Positions 27,785 through 36,262 of a stretch of DNA of 64,000 nt are shown one piece after another; position 1 is the first letter of the stretch; each line of letters begins with the position of its first letter. Location: NCBI RefSeq assembly GCF_018531195.1, contig NZ_JAHDYS010000009.1, forward strand, positions 1 to 64,000. Direction: 5' to 3'. A program made the translations under genes and the position numbers. A model generated the notes under the pieces. That model did no database searches and was not told where the DNA came from. It saw only the letters and a program-made list of their open reading frames with translations. The stretch is from Pelotalea chapellei. Its GTDB lineage: Bacteria > Desulfobacterota > Desulfuromonadia > Geobacterales > Pseudopelobacteraceae.

Positions 27785-28717
27785 ATGTTTATGAAGCGCT
27801 TTCTTATAACAGCGGTTGCACTACTGATGTTGTGCTACCCGTACCATTGCCCTGCCGCCGGTAGAGTTATTGCAGCGGTAATGAGCAGTGATCAGCCGCG
27901 TTATCGCGAAGCACACCGTGCTTTCGTCAAATCCATGGCCGCCCACGGCTATACTTCCGCCAACACGGAGATCCTGCTGCAGGTTCCGAATCCTGATTCT
28001 CAATCATGGTCCAACACGATCAGAAAGTTCAATGCCTATAAGCCGAGTATGATTGTTGCCTATGGAGCTCCGGTAGCGCAGGTAGCACTGAAAGAAGCCC
28101 AGGGAATACCCGTGCTGGCAGTGGATATGTATGCGCCTGAGTCGCCTGCCCGCGGTTCATTCGGAATCAGTTCACGCGTGCCGATGGTAACCCTGCTGAA
28201 GACCCTGATGGAGATACGTCCCACTCGCAGGATTGGAGTTATCTACAACTCACGCGAGCTTGGGTCCCAACGACAGATGGAAGATATTCTCAAGTATGCT
28301 GCACAGTTGGGGATACAGGTAATCGAGGGAAATGCCACTTCATCATCGGCGGTGGCCGGCATTGCGGCTGACCTGCTGGAAAGGACGGATGGGCTGATTG
28401 TTACTGAAAGCGGCGTGGTCTGTCGCCAATTTGACAAGCTGATTGCACGTGCAAAAGCTCGGGCAGTTCCGGTGATCTCTCCCATGCCGGATGCTGCCGA
28501 AAAAGGTGCCCTGGTTTCTCTGGAGATCAGTCCCCAGGAACAAGGGAAAATGGCTGCAGAGACTGCGCTGCAGCTTTTGAACGGAACCAGGCCGGAACAA
28601 CTCTCTTTGCTCTCCCCGCGCCGGGTGGACCTGGTAATCAACCTGAAAGTCGCACGTGAACTGGGAATTAACATACCTTTTCCCGTTTTATCCGGGGCAA
28701 CCAGAATTCTAAAATGA
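27785..28717 (+). CDS. ABC-type substrate-binding protein (PF04392-like)
   Basis: The 310-residue precursor has a Sec signal (FLITAVALLMLCYPYHCPAAG) and the two-lobed pattern of PF04392 binding proteins (VIAAVMSSD, MIVAYGAPVAQVAL, RRIGVIYN, DGLIVTESGVV). No permease or ATPase gene is nearby, so it may be an orphan sensor or binder. It starts 7 bases after the MtrB-like gene and is probably co-transcribed. The ligand is unknown. Confidence 0.82.
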   Translation: MFMKRFLITAVALLMLCYPYHCPAAGRVIAAVMSSDQPRYREAHRAFVKSMAAHGYTSANTEILLQVPNPDSQSWSNTIRKFNAYKPSMIVAYGAPVAQVALKEAQGIPVLAVDMYAPESPARGSFGISSRVPMVTLLKTLMEIRPTRRIGVIYNSRELGSQRQMEDILKYAAQLGIQVIEGNATSSSAVAGIAADLLERTDGLIVTESGVVCRQFDKLIARAKARAVPVISPMPDAAEKGALVSLEISPQEQGKMAAETALQLLNGTRPEQLSLLSPRRVDLVINLKVARELGINIPFPVLSGATRILK

Positions 28718-28829
28718 TCGACTGCCAGCAGGGCATGCTCCTCTGATCAAGAACCTGCGGTTCTGCACCGTCCCCTCACCTAATGATTTTTGTTTTCGGG
28801 TAGCGGCAAATCGGCTATAGTAGGCCGCT

Positions 28830-29216
28830 ATGGGTCGAATATTGCTTATCGATGACGACAGGGGCTTCACAAATTTCCTCTCCGGATACATCCGGGAAAC
28901 TTATCCTCTCCTCGATGTTGAAATCTGTAACAACCCTGTGAGTGCCTTGCAGCGAATCAAGCACGATGGTTATGACCTGCTGCTGATCGATCTGGAAATG
29001 CCTACCATTGATGGACTCAAGCTGCTGAGTTTTGCCACCCAGACCGGGATGGACAAGAACCGGATCGTGATCCTTTCAGGACGCGATGCCGATGTACTGC
29101 ATGAACTCTGTCCCATGGGAACCTGCCTGGCTGTGCTTAATAAATTCGAAGCCCGGCAAAAGGCGGTTCTGGACATGATTTTCAATTCCCTGCACAAGAA
29201 AGCAGGGGGTATCTGA
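28830..29216 (+). CDS. Single-domain response regulator
   Basis: The 128-residue receiver domain has the acidic cluster DDD (residues 8-10), phosphoacceptor Asp54 in LLIDLEMP, Ser83 in LSG and Lys105 in LNKFE. There is no output domain. No kinase gene is adjacent. The upstream 112 bases hold no strong ribosome site. It may relay phosphoryl groups or act by binding a partner. Confidence 0.88.
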   Translation: MGRILLIDDDRGFTNFLSGYIRETYPLLDVEICNNPVSALQRIKHDGYDLLLIDLEMPTIDGLKLLSFATQTGMDKNRIVILSGRDADVLHELCPMGTCLAVLNKFEARQKAVLDMIFNSLHKKAGGI

Positions 29217-29226
29217 TTTCCTTCCC

Positions 29227-30435
29227 ATGAATGATCTTCTCAAAACAACGCTGGTGCTCATATTCATAGTTCTTCTGTTGCGCCGCAAAACCTCCATGGC
29301 AGCCGTCATGCCCATCGGTGCCCTGTTGCTGGGTATCATCTACCTGACTCCTCCAAAGATATTTCTCTCCGCCGCATGGTCGGGCGCCTTTTCGGCTAAA
29401 TCTCTTGAAATGACACTGATCCTGGCGCTGACCATGGTCATGGAAAATATACTGCGCACCACAGGAATGCTTAAGCGCATGGTGTCATCGCTGTCGGCCG
29501 CCTTGCCCGACCGGCGGCTGATCATGGCAGCCATGCCCGCCATGATAGGTTTGCTTCCTTCTCCTGGAGGAGCTGTTTTCTCCGCTCCCATGGTCAATGA
29601 AGCTGCCGGCGAAGCTGCTATCCAGCCGGAACAAAAAGCTCTGACCAACTACTGGTATCGTCATATCTGGGAATATATTTCACCGCTGTATCCCGGCATC
29701 ATCCTGGCTGCAGGTATCACCGGCCTTTCTACCCAAACCCTTTTCCTGGCAAACCTGCCCTTTGCCCTTTCCGTGGTCGGCTGGGGAGCGATCTTCTGCT
29801 TTCGCGGCATGGGGCGGCAAAACATACCTTCCATCGGCACTGTGCGCAGGAAAGAGTTTATGTCATTCCTGATAATGGCTTCGCCGATACTTTTGGCTTT
29901 GCTGCTGGTGGTGCTGTTCAAAGTAAACCCCGCAATCTCGCTCGGGGGTGCCGTGCTGGTGCTCTACGGGGCGCATCGTTATTCCCCCTGTGCCATTTTT
30001 AAAAATCTGAAAGAAAGTATTTCCATAAAAGCTCTCCTGCTGGTGACAGGAATCATGATTTTCCAGGAAGTCCTGCAGGTCACCGGTGCCCTCGCCGGCA
30101 TATCGTCTTTTTTTGCTTCTTCAGGTTTGCCGGTGCATCTGGTGCTGATTCTGATTCCCTTTATTGCCGGCATTTTGACCGGACTGACAGTCGGGTACGT
30201 CGGAATCACCTTTCCCCTGTTGCTTCCCCTGATGGGGGGAGCCTCCGCTTCACCTGGTCTGGTTGCGCTTGCCTTTGGGGCCGGTTTTGCCGGCGTCATG
30301 CTCTCGCCGGTACATCTTTGTTATGTTCTGACCTGTGAATACTTTCAGGTTGATATCGCCCGCATCTATCACCGCCTTTTTCTTCCGTCAGCTCTCGTGC
30401 TGGCTGCCGCAATCATACCTTTATTGATATTCTGA
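29227..30435 (+). CDS. DUF401 family membrane protein
   Basis: The 402-residue protein has about ten to twelve hydrophobic segments with the DUF401 signatures MPAMIGLLPSPGGAVFSAPM and NYWYRHIWEYISPLYPGIIL. It resembles gluconate/ion transporter-superfamily permeases, so a transport role is likely but the substrate is unknown. It begins 10 bases after the receiver gene and ends 13 bases before the OmpA-like lipoprotein gene. Confidence 0.87.
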   Translation: MNDLLKTTLVLIFIVLLLRRKTSMAAVMPIGALLLGIIYLTPPKIFLSAAWSGAFSAKSLEMTLILALTMVMENILRTTGMLKRMVSSLSAALPDRRLIMAAMPAMIGLLPSPGGAVFSAPMVNEAAGEAAIQPEQKALTNYWYRHIWEYISPLYPGIILAAGITGLSTQTLFLANLPFALSVVGWGAIFCFRGMGRQNIPSIGTVRRKEFMSFLIMASPILLALLLVVLFKVNPAISLGGAVLVLYGAHRYSPCAIFKNLKESISIKALLLVTGIMIFQEVLQVTGALAGISSFFASSGLPVHLVLILIPFIAGILTGLTVGYVGITFPLLLPLMGGASASPGLVALAFGAGFAGVMLSPVHLCYVLTCEYFQVDIARIYHRLFLPSALVLAAAIIPLLIF

Positions 30436-30448
30436 AAGGAGGAACACC

Positions 30449-31291
30449 ATGTTCAAGAGAATCGCAGCAATGATCATCATGGGAAGCACCGCCGCATCAC
30501 TGAGTGGCTGTCTCGTGGCAGAAAGTACGTACCTGAAAAAGGTAGAGGAAGCCGATACTCTGACCAGCGGGTTGGGAGAGCTTCAAAAGAAGCATGATCA
30601 ACTCATTGCAGATAATACGGCACTGAAACAGGCACACGAAAAACTTAAAGTAGAGGCGGCTGGGCTGTCCAAGGACAAGCAGGAGCTGGAACAGGTGCTG
30701 AAGGCGAAATCAGATACTCTTTCCCATAACATCAGCGAGTTGCGCCAGAAGGTGACGGCTCTTGAAGCGGAAAACAATGCTCTTAAGGCCGAAATAATTA
30801 ACCTGCAGAAGGTCAAGGAAGAGAAGGTCAAGGAAGTCAGCGGCACCTACGAACAGCTTTTGCAGAATATGAAGAATGAAATTGCCCAAGGTCAAGTAAC
30901 GATTTCTGAACTGAAGGGCAAACTGACCGTCAACATGGAAGCTGCTATTCTTTTTGATTCCGGCAAAGCGGACGTAAAACCGGATGGCTTGAGCATTCTG
31001 CAAAAGATGGTAGATACGTTGAAGAGCGTAAAGGACAAAGCGATCCGTATCGAGGGACACACCGATAATGTTCAGATCAGCGGCCCCCTGACGCACTCGT
31101 TCCCCACCAACTGGGAGCTTTCAGCTGCCCGGGCCATAAATGTAACTCGTTATTTGCAAAAGCAGGGCTTGGACCCGGCCATGCTTTCAGCAGCCGCCTT
31201 CGGTGAATTCAAACCAGTTGCGGAAAATGACACCAAAGAAGGACGCGCCAAGAACCGTAGAATCGAGATTACACTGGTGGCAAAAGACTGA
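30449..31291 (+). CDS. OmpA-family peptidoglycan-binding lipoprotein
   Basis: The 280-residue lipoprotein has lipobox LSGC, a long coiled coil (about residues 30-145, rich in Glu, Lys and Leu) and a C-terminal OmpA/MotB domain (ILFDSGKADVKPDG, IEGHTDNVQI, SAARAINVTRYL, GRAKNRRIEI). It should tether the outer membrane to peptidoglycan. The ATG follows AAAGGAGG. The stop overlaps the Smr gene start by 1 base (TGATG). Confidence 0.92.
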   Translation: MFKRIAAMIIMGSTAASLSGCLVAESTYLKKVEEADTLTSGLGELQKKHDQLIADNTALKQAHEKLKVEAAGLSKDKQELEQVLKAKSDTLSHNISELRQKVTALEAENNALKAEIINLQKVKEEKVKEVSGTYEQLLQNMKNEIAQGQVTISELKGKLTVNMEAAILFDSGKADVKPDGLSILQKMVDTLKSVKDKAIRIEGHTDNVQISGPLTHSFPTNWELSAARAINVTRYLQKQGLDPAMLSAAAFGEFKPVAENDTKEGRAKNRRIEITLVAKD

Positions 31292-31998
31292 TGGCAAAGA
31301 AGAAAAAGCAAGAACACCAGCCCAAACCTGCAATTTTCAAAACCACCCCTTTCAGTGCCCTGAAAGGGGTGGCTGTTTCGGTTCCGGAACAGCCCGAAGA
31401 GCCTAAGGCGGTTGCACCACAACCAAAGCCGGCTGCCCCGGATGAGGCTGCTCTGTTTCTTCAGGCCATGGAAGGTGTTACGCGGGTGGATGGCCGGCAA
31501 CCTTTGGCAAAAAAGGCACCTGCAGAGGCTGAGCCCGCTATGGAACATAAACCAGTTCACGGCAGCTCCAAACCTTTGCCGCAGATTGATCCTGATGAGC
31601 GTGCTGCTTTTGCCGAAGCCATCGGTCAACTCAAGCTGGATGTCGCTTTTACTGACCAGATCCCGGAAGATGAAGAGATCAAGGCGCTGGGAGCCAATCG
31701 ACTGCGTCAGCTCAAACGCGGGGTGATCATAGTCGATCGCCAACTTGATCTGCATGGCTTGACACGCGAAGAGGCGCTGGAAGCATTGCCTCGCTTCCTG
31801 GGAAGTGCCGCTGCTCACGGCGAAAAAGCGGTACTGATCATTACAGGTAAGGGTAACAACTCTCCGGCGGAGCCGGTGCTGCAGCAGGCCGTAGCTGGGT
31901 GGCTGCGGGACGCCGGCAGAAAATTGATAGTTGAATATGCTCCGGCGCCTAGGGACATGGGGGGTAGTGGGGCTTTTGTGGTTTTTTTGAGAGGGTAG
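31291..31998 (+). CDS. Smr-domain protein
   Basis: The 235-residue protein has a charged Pro/Ala-rich N terminus (to about residue 120) and a C-terminal Smr domain with LDLHGLTREEAL, VLIITGKGNNSP and APRDMGGSGAFVVFL. The DLHG and GKG motifs mark Smr endonuclease-type domains. The nucleic-acid substrate is not evident. It is coupled to the OmpA-like gene and ends 13 bases before the convergent ATPase gene. Confidence 0.9.
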   Translation: MAKKKKQEHQPKPAIFKTTPFSALKGVAVSVPEQPEEPKAVAPQPKPAAPDEAALFLQAMEGVTRVDGRQPLAKKAPAEAEPAMEHKPVHGSSKPLPQIDPDERAAFAEAIGQLKLDVAFTDQIPEDEEIKALGANRLRQLKRGVIIVDRQLDLHGLTREEALEALPRFLGSAAAHGEKAVLIITGKGNNSPAEPVLQQAVAGWLRDAGRKLIVEYAPAPRDMGGSGAFVVFLRG

Positions 31999-32011
31999 GA
32001 GGCGAGTTAAA

Positions 32012-33178
32012 TTATCTCTCTGTTATGCTCGAAATTTTACTCCAAGGAATGACATCGACTTCCTGCCTTGTTTGCAATTTGTCCCCTCCATACACTAGGA
32101 AAGGACGTCCGGCGGATTGTCCTGCAAGTCCAATCCATTTTTTTAATCCGGTAAAATAGTCTGAGGTAACGGTTTGACCAGCCTTGATCTCAAGAGGTTC
32201 CAGGGTCAGTCCTTGGTCGAAGAGAACATCAACTTCGTTTCCGGTACTATCCCGCCAGAAGTAAAGGTTTGAAGGTAATCCTCTGTTAAATCGCCCTTTG
32301 AGTAACTCTCCCACCACCCAGGTTTCGAACAGTGCGCCTCTCAGTGGATGAAAACTGAGGTGTGATTTCTCGTGTATTCCGACTAGCCATGCGGCAAGAC
32401 CTGTATCGTGGAAATATAATTTTGGCGATTTGATCAGACGCTTATTGAAATTGCTGTGGTGCGGCAACAGCAGGTGAACGATGTAGCTCGCCTCCAGAAT
32501 TGAAATCCATGCCTTTGCAGTATTATGAGTAATACTGCAATCATTGGCGAGAGAAGACAGGTTAAGTAGTTGTCCGGTACGGGCAGCACACAGTCTGAGA
32601 AAACGTTGGAAAGCCGATAGATCGCGGACATTGATCATCTGGCGAACGTCCCGCTCCAGATAGGTGTGGATATATCCGGAATACCATTGGGCTGGAGAAA
32701 CCGGACGGTCGTAAATAGGTGGATACAGGCCGGTAAACAGCAGTTCATCAAGCGAGATCGGGGGGATGCCGGCTTGATTCAGCTCTGTGGATGAAAATGG
32801 AAGCAGTTGCACCATGCCCACCCTGCCTGCCAGCGACTGAGTGATATTGGAAAACAACCCGAATTGCTGGGAACCGGTTAAGATATACAGGCCCTGGCGA
32901 CCATCCAGGTCGGCCCGGGTTTGAAGATAGGAAAACAACTGCGGGCATCGCTGGACCTCGTCAAAAATGGCACCATCAGGGTAGCCGGCAAGAAAGCCGC
33001 GCGGATCATTATCCGCAAATTCACGTAAATCGGGATCTTCCAGGGAGGCATAGGGCTTGTCGGGGAAGGCTGCACGTGAGAGGGTTGTTTTCCCCGATTG
33101 ACGCGGTCCGGTGATGGCTACAAACGGGAAACCTTGTGCCAAATCAAGAATAGTTTTGTGTGCTCGACGTGGAATCAT
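32012..33178 (-). CDS. AAA ATPase with C-terminal DUF4143 domain
   Basis: The 388-residue protein has Walker A GPRQSGKTTL near residue 25, Walker B AIFDEVQRCP and sensor LYILTGSQQF, followed by a DUF4143 domain (TGLYPPIYDRPVSP, FETWVVGELLKGR, FWRDSTGNEVDVLF). Such ATPases occur widely in accessory regions and their cellular role is unclear. The start at 33178 is the first Met-Ile-Pro-Arg; the frame continues 26 codons upstream through a large palindrome and is less likely. No antitoxin-like partner is beside it. Confidence 0.87.
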   Translation of the reverse strand: MIPRRAHKTILDLAQGFPFVAITGPRQSGKTTLSRAAFPDKPYASLEDPDLREFADNDPRGFLAGYPDGAIFDEVQRCPQLFSYLQTRADLDGRQGLYILTGSQQFGLFSNITQSLAGRVGMVQLLPFSSTELNQAGIPPISLDELLFTGLYPPIYDRPVSPAQWYSGYIHTYLERDVRQMINVRDLSAFQRFLRLCAARTGQLLNLSSLANDCSITHNTAKAWISILEASYIVHLLLPHHSNFNKRLIKSPKLYFHDTGLAAWLVGIHEKSHLSFHPLRGALFETWVVGELLKGRFNRGLPSNLYFWRDSTGNEVDVLFDQGLTLEPLEIKAGQTVTSDYFTGLKKWIGLAGQSAGRPFLVYGGDKLQTRQEVDVIPWSKISSITER

Positions 33179-33197
33179 GGCTGGATTATATTTGTTT

Positions 33198-33232
33198 TTT
33201 GTAAATTGTAAATTCAATTTACGATTTACAAA
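33198..33232. promoter_or_regulatory. 35-bp near-perfect palindrome, probable operator
   Basis: The arms tttgtaaattgtaaatt (33198-33214) and aatttacgatttacaaa (33216-33232) are inverted with one mismatch around a single C. The palindrome ends 20 bases from the ATPase start, at the place expected for its promoter or leader. The symmetric AT-rich form suggests a dimeric repressor site, possibly autoregulatory. The internal gtaaatt words also form tandem half-sites. Confidence 0.6.
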
Positions 33233-33355
33233 GCTAGTTTTCCAGCAAACAACCATTGGTTCTTCGTGGCGTTGGGAGAATCAGGGCGGAAACTGATAGT
33301 GGAATAGGCCAAACAACCATTTTTTGCCGTAGTGCATAAAGATACTAGATACCGA

Positions 33356-33384
33356 TTGATTTTATTAGGGATTATTGGTATTTA
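33356..33384 (+). promoter_or_regulatory. Sigma-70-type promoter of the second porin-cytochrome set
   Basis: TTGATT, 17 bases, then TATTTA, ending about 78 bases before the porin start at 33462. It is plausible but imperfect. Confidence 0.4.
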
Positions 33385-33461
33385 TTTCATCGTTTTACGC
33401 CACTGGCCCTTGGGCATATGAAATGAGGTCGTTGCAATCTCACCTCAGTACAGGAGACCCT

Positions 33462-34808
33462 ATGAAAAGAATAACCCGCCACCTGCTGTCATCAGTACTT
33501 GCTATCGCTATGCCCGTCGCTGCATTGGCAGACACCTCTGTTGAATCTACTACCATTGTTCGTTACTTCCAGGATGATCGTGCAGGCTTTTCTACGAAAG
33601 ATATGGCACCTATAACTCAGTTCTTAGGTGCTGATTTCGATAAGCTTGGCGATGGTAACCTTTCACTTCACCTTTATGGCTGGGGCAGAATGGATCTTGG
33701 AGACAAAAGCTTTAACAATGATCGGGCAGATGGAAGCCTTACTTACGGTTTCCTCAAATACCGCTTTAACCATGCTAATGCTCAGATTCGGGCTGGCCGT
33801 CTTTTCGTAACCGAAGGCATTGTGAATGAGCAGATTGATGGCGTGAGCGCCCGCACCGAGCTTCCGATGGGCTTTGGCATATCTGCATTCGGCGGTGCCA
33901 CCGTACATACTGCGGATATATCTGGGGAAAACACAGATGGGAAAGGTGATGGCATTTACGGTGGTCGTTTGAATTATCGCTACGGCGGTAAATTGGAGTT
34001 GGGAGTTTCAGGTCTTTATGAAACCAAAGCGCCCAGTTTTTCCCAAGTAAAAAACCGCTCTATGGTAAACAACGGTAAATTTGGGGATCACAAACTTATC
34101 GGCGGTGATATCTGGCTGGCGCCGCACAGTATGGTGGAATTTATGGGGCGCACTAGCTACAATACCGAAACCGATGCGGTTGCTGAACATAGCTATCAGC
34201 TGAATTTGAAACCCGTCAAGGACCTGGTGTTAACCGGAGAATTTAATGAATATCGTGATCGTAGCTATTTCTATTCTTCGCCCGTGTTTTCCAGCATGTA
34301 TTCTGCTCTGCGCGACAGATCACGTGTTATAGGCGCCATTGCATCCTACGGTCTTAACAGCCAAACCGAGCTTTCCGCCGATTACCGCCACTATACTCGC
34401 GAAATTGGCAATGCAGATCGAATGGGTGCGGAGCTCAGCTACAGATTCAAGGGCAACGATATCCGCACAGGCGCTGGTTATCACTATCTGCGGGCAGGTT
34501 CCGGTTTTGCCGCAATACCATCGTCCACAACATCGGCGTCCTTTCATGAGTTGCGTGGCTATATCATGCGGGATGCTAAAAAATATTTTGCATCTGCCGA
34601 TGCCATTGCCTATGTTTTTGAAAAAGAGATTGCAGGCAAAAAGAGCGCGTGGGAAGTTATAACCTCTGTCGGTTATCGCTTTACCCCTGCAATTGCACTC
34701 TCCGGGGATATCAGTTATGGTCAGAGCCCGGAATACAATGACGACCTTAAGGGCCTGTTGCGCCTGACTTACAACATGAGCTACAGCAGTAAAGGGGGTG
34801 CTAAATGA
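33462..34808 (+). CDS. Outer-membrane porin of a cytochrome conduit (ExtB-like, copy 2)
   Basis: The 448-residue precursor has a Sec signal (LLSSVLAIAMPVAALA) and repeated beta-strand pairs. Shared blocks with the porin at 18429-19754 include SLHLYGWGRMDL, RAGRLFVTEG, EQIDG and GDGIYGGRLNYRYGG. The start at 33462 follows CAGGAG; the frame is open 29 codons upstream. It overlaps the pentaheme lipoprotein gene by 4 bases, exactly as in copy 1, but no ExtA-like gene precedes it. Confidence 0.88.
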   Translation: MKRITRHLLSSVLAIAMPVAALADTSVESTTIVRYFQDDRAGFSTKDMAPITQFLGADFDKLGDGNLSLHLYGWGRMDLGDKSFNNDRADGSLTYGFLKYRFNHANAQIRAGRLFVTEGIVNEQIDGVSARTELPMGFGISAFGGATVHTADISGENTDGKGDGIYGGRLNYRYGGKLELGVSGLYETKAPSFSQVKNRSMVNNGKFGDHKLIGGDIWLAPHSMVEFMGRTSYNTETDAVAEHSYQLNLKPVKDLVLTGEFNEYRDRSYFYSSPVFSSMYSALRDRSRVIGAIASYGLNSQTELSADYRHYTREIGNADRMGAELSYRFKGNDIRTGAGYHYLRAGSGFAAIPSSTTSASFHELRGYIMRDAKKYFASADAIAYVFEKEIAGKKSAWEVITSVGYRFTPAIALSGDISYGQSPEYNDDLKGLLRLTYNMSYSSKGGAK

Positions 34809-35281
34809 AACGTATGATTTCCATTTTTCCTGTCTTGGCGCTTGCAGGCCTACTTCTGGTAGTTGCCGCCTGTGCTTCTATCAAATCAATACCCGGTTTG
34901 CCTGATTCCCACCCTGAGTCGCTCATTGCTGGACAGCAGATCAACTGTTCCGAATGCCATGATAATTCTTCTAAAGGAACGATGAAACCATTGACTGCTT
35001 TTAGCCATACAAAGATTTTTGTCAAGAATCATCGCTATTATGCTTCGAGTGATGACCGTCTCTGTTCCGTATGCCATAAGGCTTCATTTTGCGCTGACTG
35101 CCATACCAATCAGGTGGAAATGAAACCGTCGGTAAAGTATGGTTACCGCCCTGACCTGGAGATGCCCCATAGAGGGAATTATATGGCTGTTCACAAAATT
35201 GAAGGCAAGACAAACCCGGCCAGCTGTTACCGATGCCATGGCAGAGCTAACAATGAGCGTTGCATAGCTTGTCATAAATAG
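34805..35281 (+). CDS. Pentaheme cytochrome lipoprotein (ExtC-like, copy 2)
   Basis: The 158-residue precursor has lipobox VAAC (Cys near residue 23) and five CxxCH sites (CSECH, CSVCH, CADCH, CYRCH, CIACH). It is clearly paralogous to 17965-18432: each has a DSHPE/ASHPK segment before the first heme, KxFxxxNHRxxA, FCADCH/FCSDCH and a MxHRGxY stretch. It is expected to be anchored to the outer membrane and to work with the adjacent porin and cytochrome. Confidence 0.9.
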   Translation: MKRMISIFPVLALAGLLLVVAACASIKSIPGLPDSHPESLIAGQQINCSECHDNSSKGTMKPLTAFSHTKIFVKNHRYYASSDDRLCSVCHKASFCADCHTNQVEMKPSVKYGYRPDLEMPHRGNYMAVHKIEGKTNPASCYRCHGRANNERCIACHK

Positions 35282-35293
35282 GAGAACTGAAAT

Positions 35294-36193
35294 ATGAAAA
35301 ACCCCCTGATCAAAATATCTGCAACGGCTGCAATTGCCTTCGCGCTTTCTGCCTGCGGTAATGCCAACAGCGGCAATGTTTCACTGGTAGACAGTAACGG
35401 TAAGCATCCTGCTGGTTGGATCAATACACATAAAAATGTAGCATTCACATCCTCCACAGCGTGTACTGAGTGCCATGGCAATGATCTGTCCGGCGGCATC
35501 AGCAAGGTAAGCTGTATAAACCCTGCAGCAGGATGTCACACAACTATTCCGCTCCCGAATTCGGCAAGTTGCGTATCGTGTCATGGCGCCGGTACAACCG
35601 GCCCTAACGGTAATTCTTTTCCCAACCGCAATAATGCACATGCAAAGCATCTGGCGCTGAACGGCGTAACCTGCGGTACATGCCATAATGGAGCAGGGAG
35701 CGGCACAGCGCTTCATGCCAACGGCATTACCAATGTATTACTTGCTACTACTTTCAGTGCCAAGACAGGAACCTTTGGCTACAATGCCGGTTCTTGTTCT
35801 GCTGTCAGTTGCCATGGCGGCCAGGTCACTCCCAAATGGACTGCAGCCGGATCAATAACCGTAGCCACGGATTGTCTCAAGTGTCATGAATTAGGTTCTG
35901 CTCCAGTGGCGCCTGATACCACCCCAACGCCACAATACAACAGCTTCTACTCCGGCAAAGGAATCATTGTACCCAATTTGCATCAGCTCCACCTGCAATT
36001 AAGTTTTACTTGCAACAGCTGCCATAATATTGACAAGCTGAATACCGTTCATTTTAATACACTTTCAAATCACAACTTTACTGCTCCAGCTAATACCATC
36101 GGAGATGCCACAGGCGCTAAAACCAGTGTCACAGATTATTCCGCAGGGAACTGCACCAGTGTTTGTCACAATGTGAGAAAATGGCAAAATTAA
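35294..36193 (+). CDS. Multiheme lipoprotein cytochrome with atypical heme motifs (ExtD-like, copy 2)
   Basis: The 299-residue precursor has lipobox LSAC. Five CxxCH sites (CTECH, CVSCH, CGTCH, CLKCH, CNSCH) are accompanied by CX3CH (CTSVCH), CX4CH (CSAVSCH) and CX6CH (CINPAAGCH), so up to eight hemes are possible. The last motif NCTSVCHN resembles the repeat of Geobacter CxxxxCH-type cytochromes. The N-terminal GWINTH followed by CxxCHGNDLSG mirrors copy 1, but the protein is about 95 residues shorter. It ends the second module before a strong terminator. Confidence 0.87.
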   Translation: MKNPLIKISATAAIAFALSACGNANSGNVSLVDSNGKHPAGWINTHKNVAFTSSTACTECHGNDLSGGISKVSCINPAAGCHTTIPLPNSASCVSCHGAGTTGPNGNSFPNRNNAHAKHLALNGVTCGTCHNGAGSGTALHANGITNVLLATTFSAKTGTFGYNAGSCSAVSCHGGQVTPKWTAAGSITVATDCLKCHELGSAPVAPDTTPTPQYNSFYSGKGIIVPNLHQLHLQLSFTCNSCHNIDKLNTVHFNTLSNHNFTAPANTIGDATGAKTSVTDYSAGNCTSVCHNVRKWQN

Positions 36194-36218
36194 TCCTGGC
36201 TTTGCAATAAGTTTTTAA

Positions 36219-36262
36219 AATCACAAAGCCCCTCTCAATGTTTGAGAGGGGCTTTTGTGATT
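36219..36262 (+). terminator. Strong intrinsic terminator of the second module
   Basis: The arms aatcacaaagcccctctcaa and ttgagaggggcttttgtgatt form a long GC-centred stem with a T run in the right arm, 25 bases after the multiheme gene stop. Confidence 0.85.

Noticed and set aside
32012-33178. Toxin-antitoxin or defence system at the DUF4143 ATPase
   Set aside because: No partner gene, no nuclease domain and no other defence gene adjoins.
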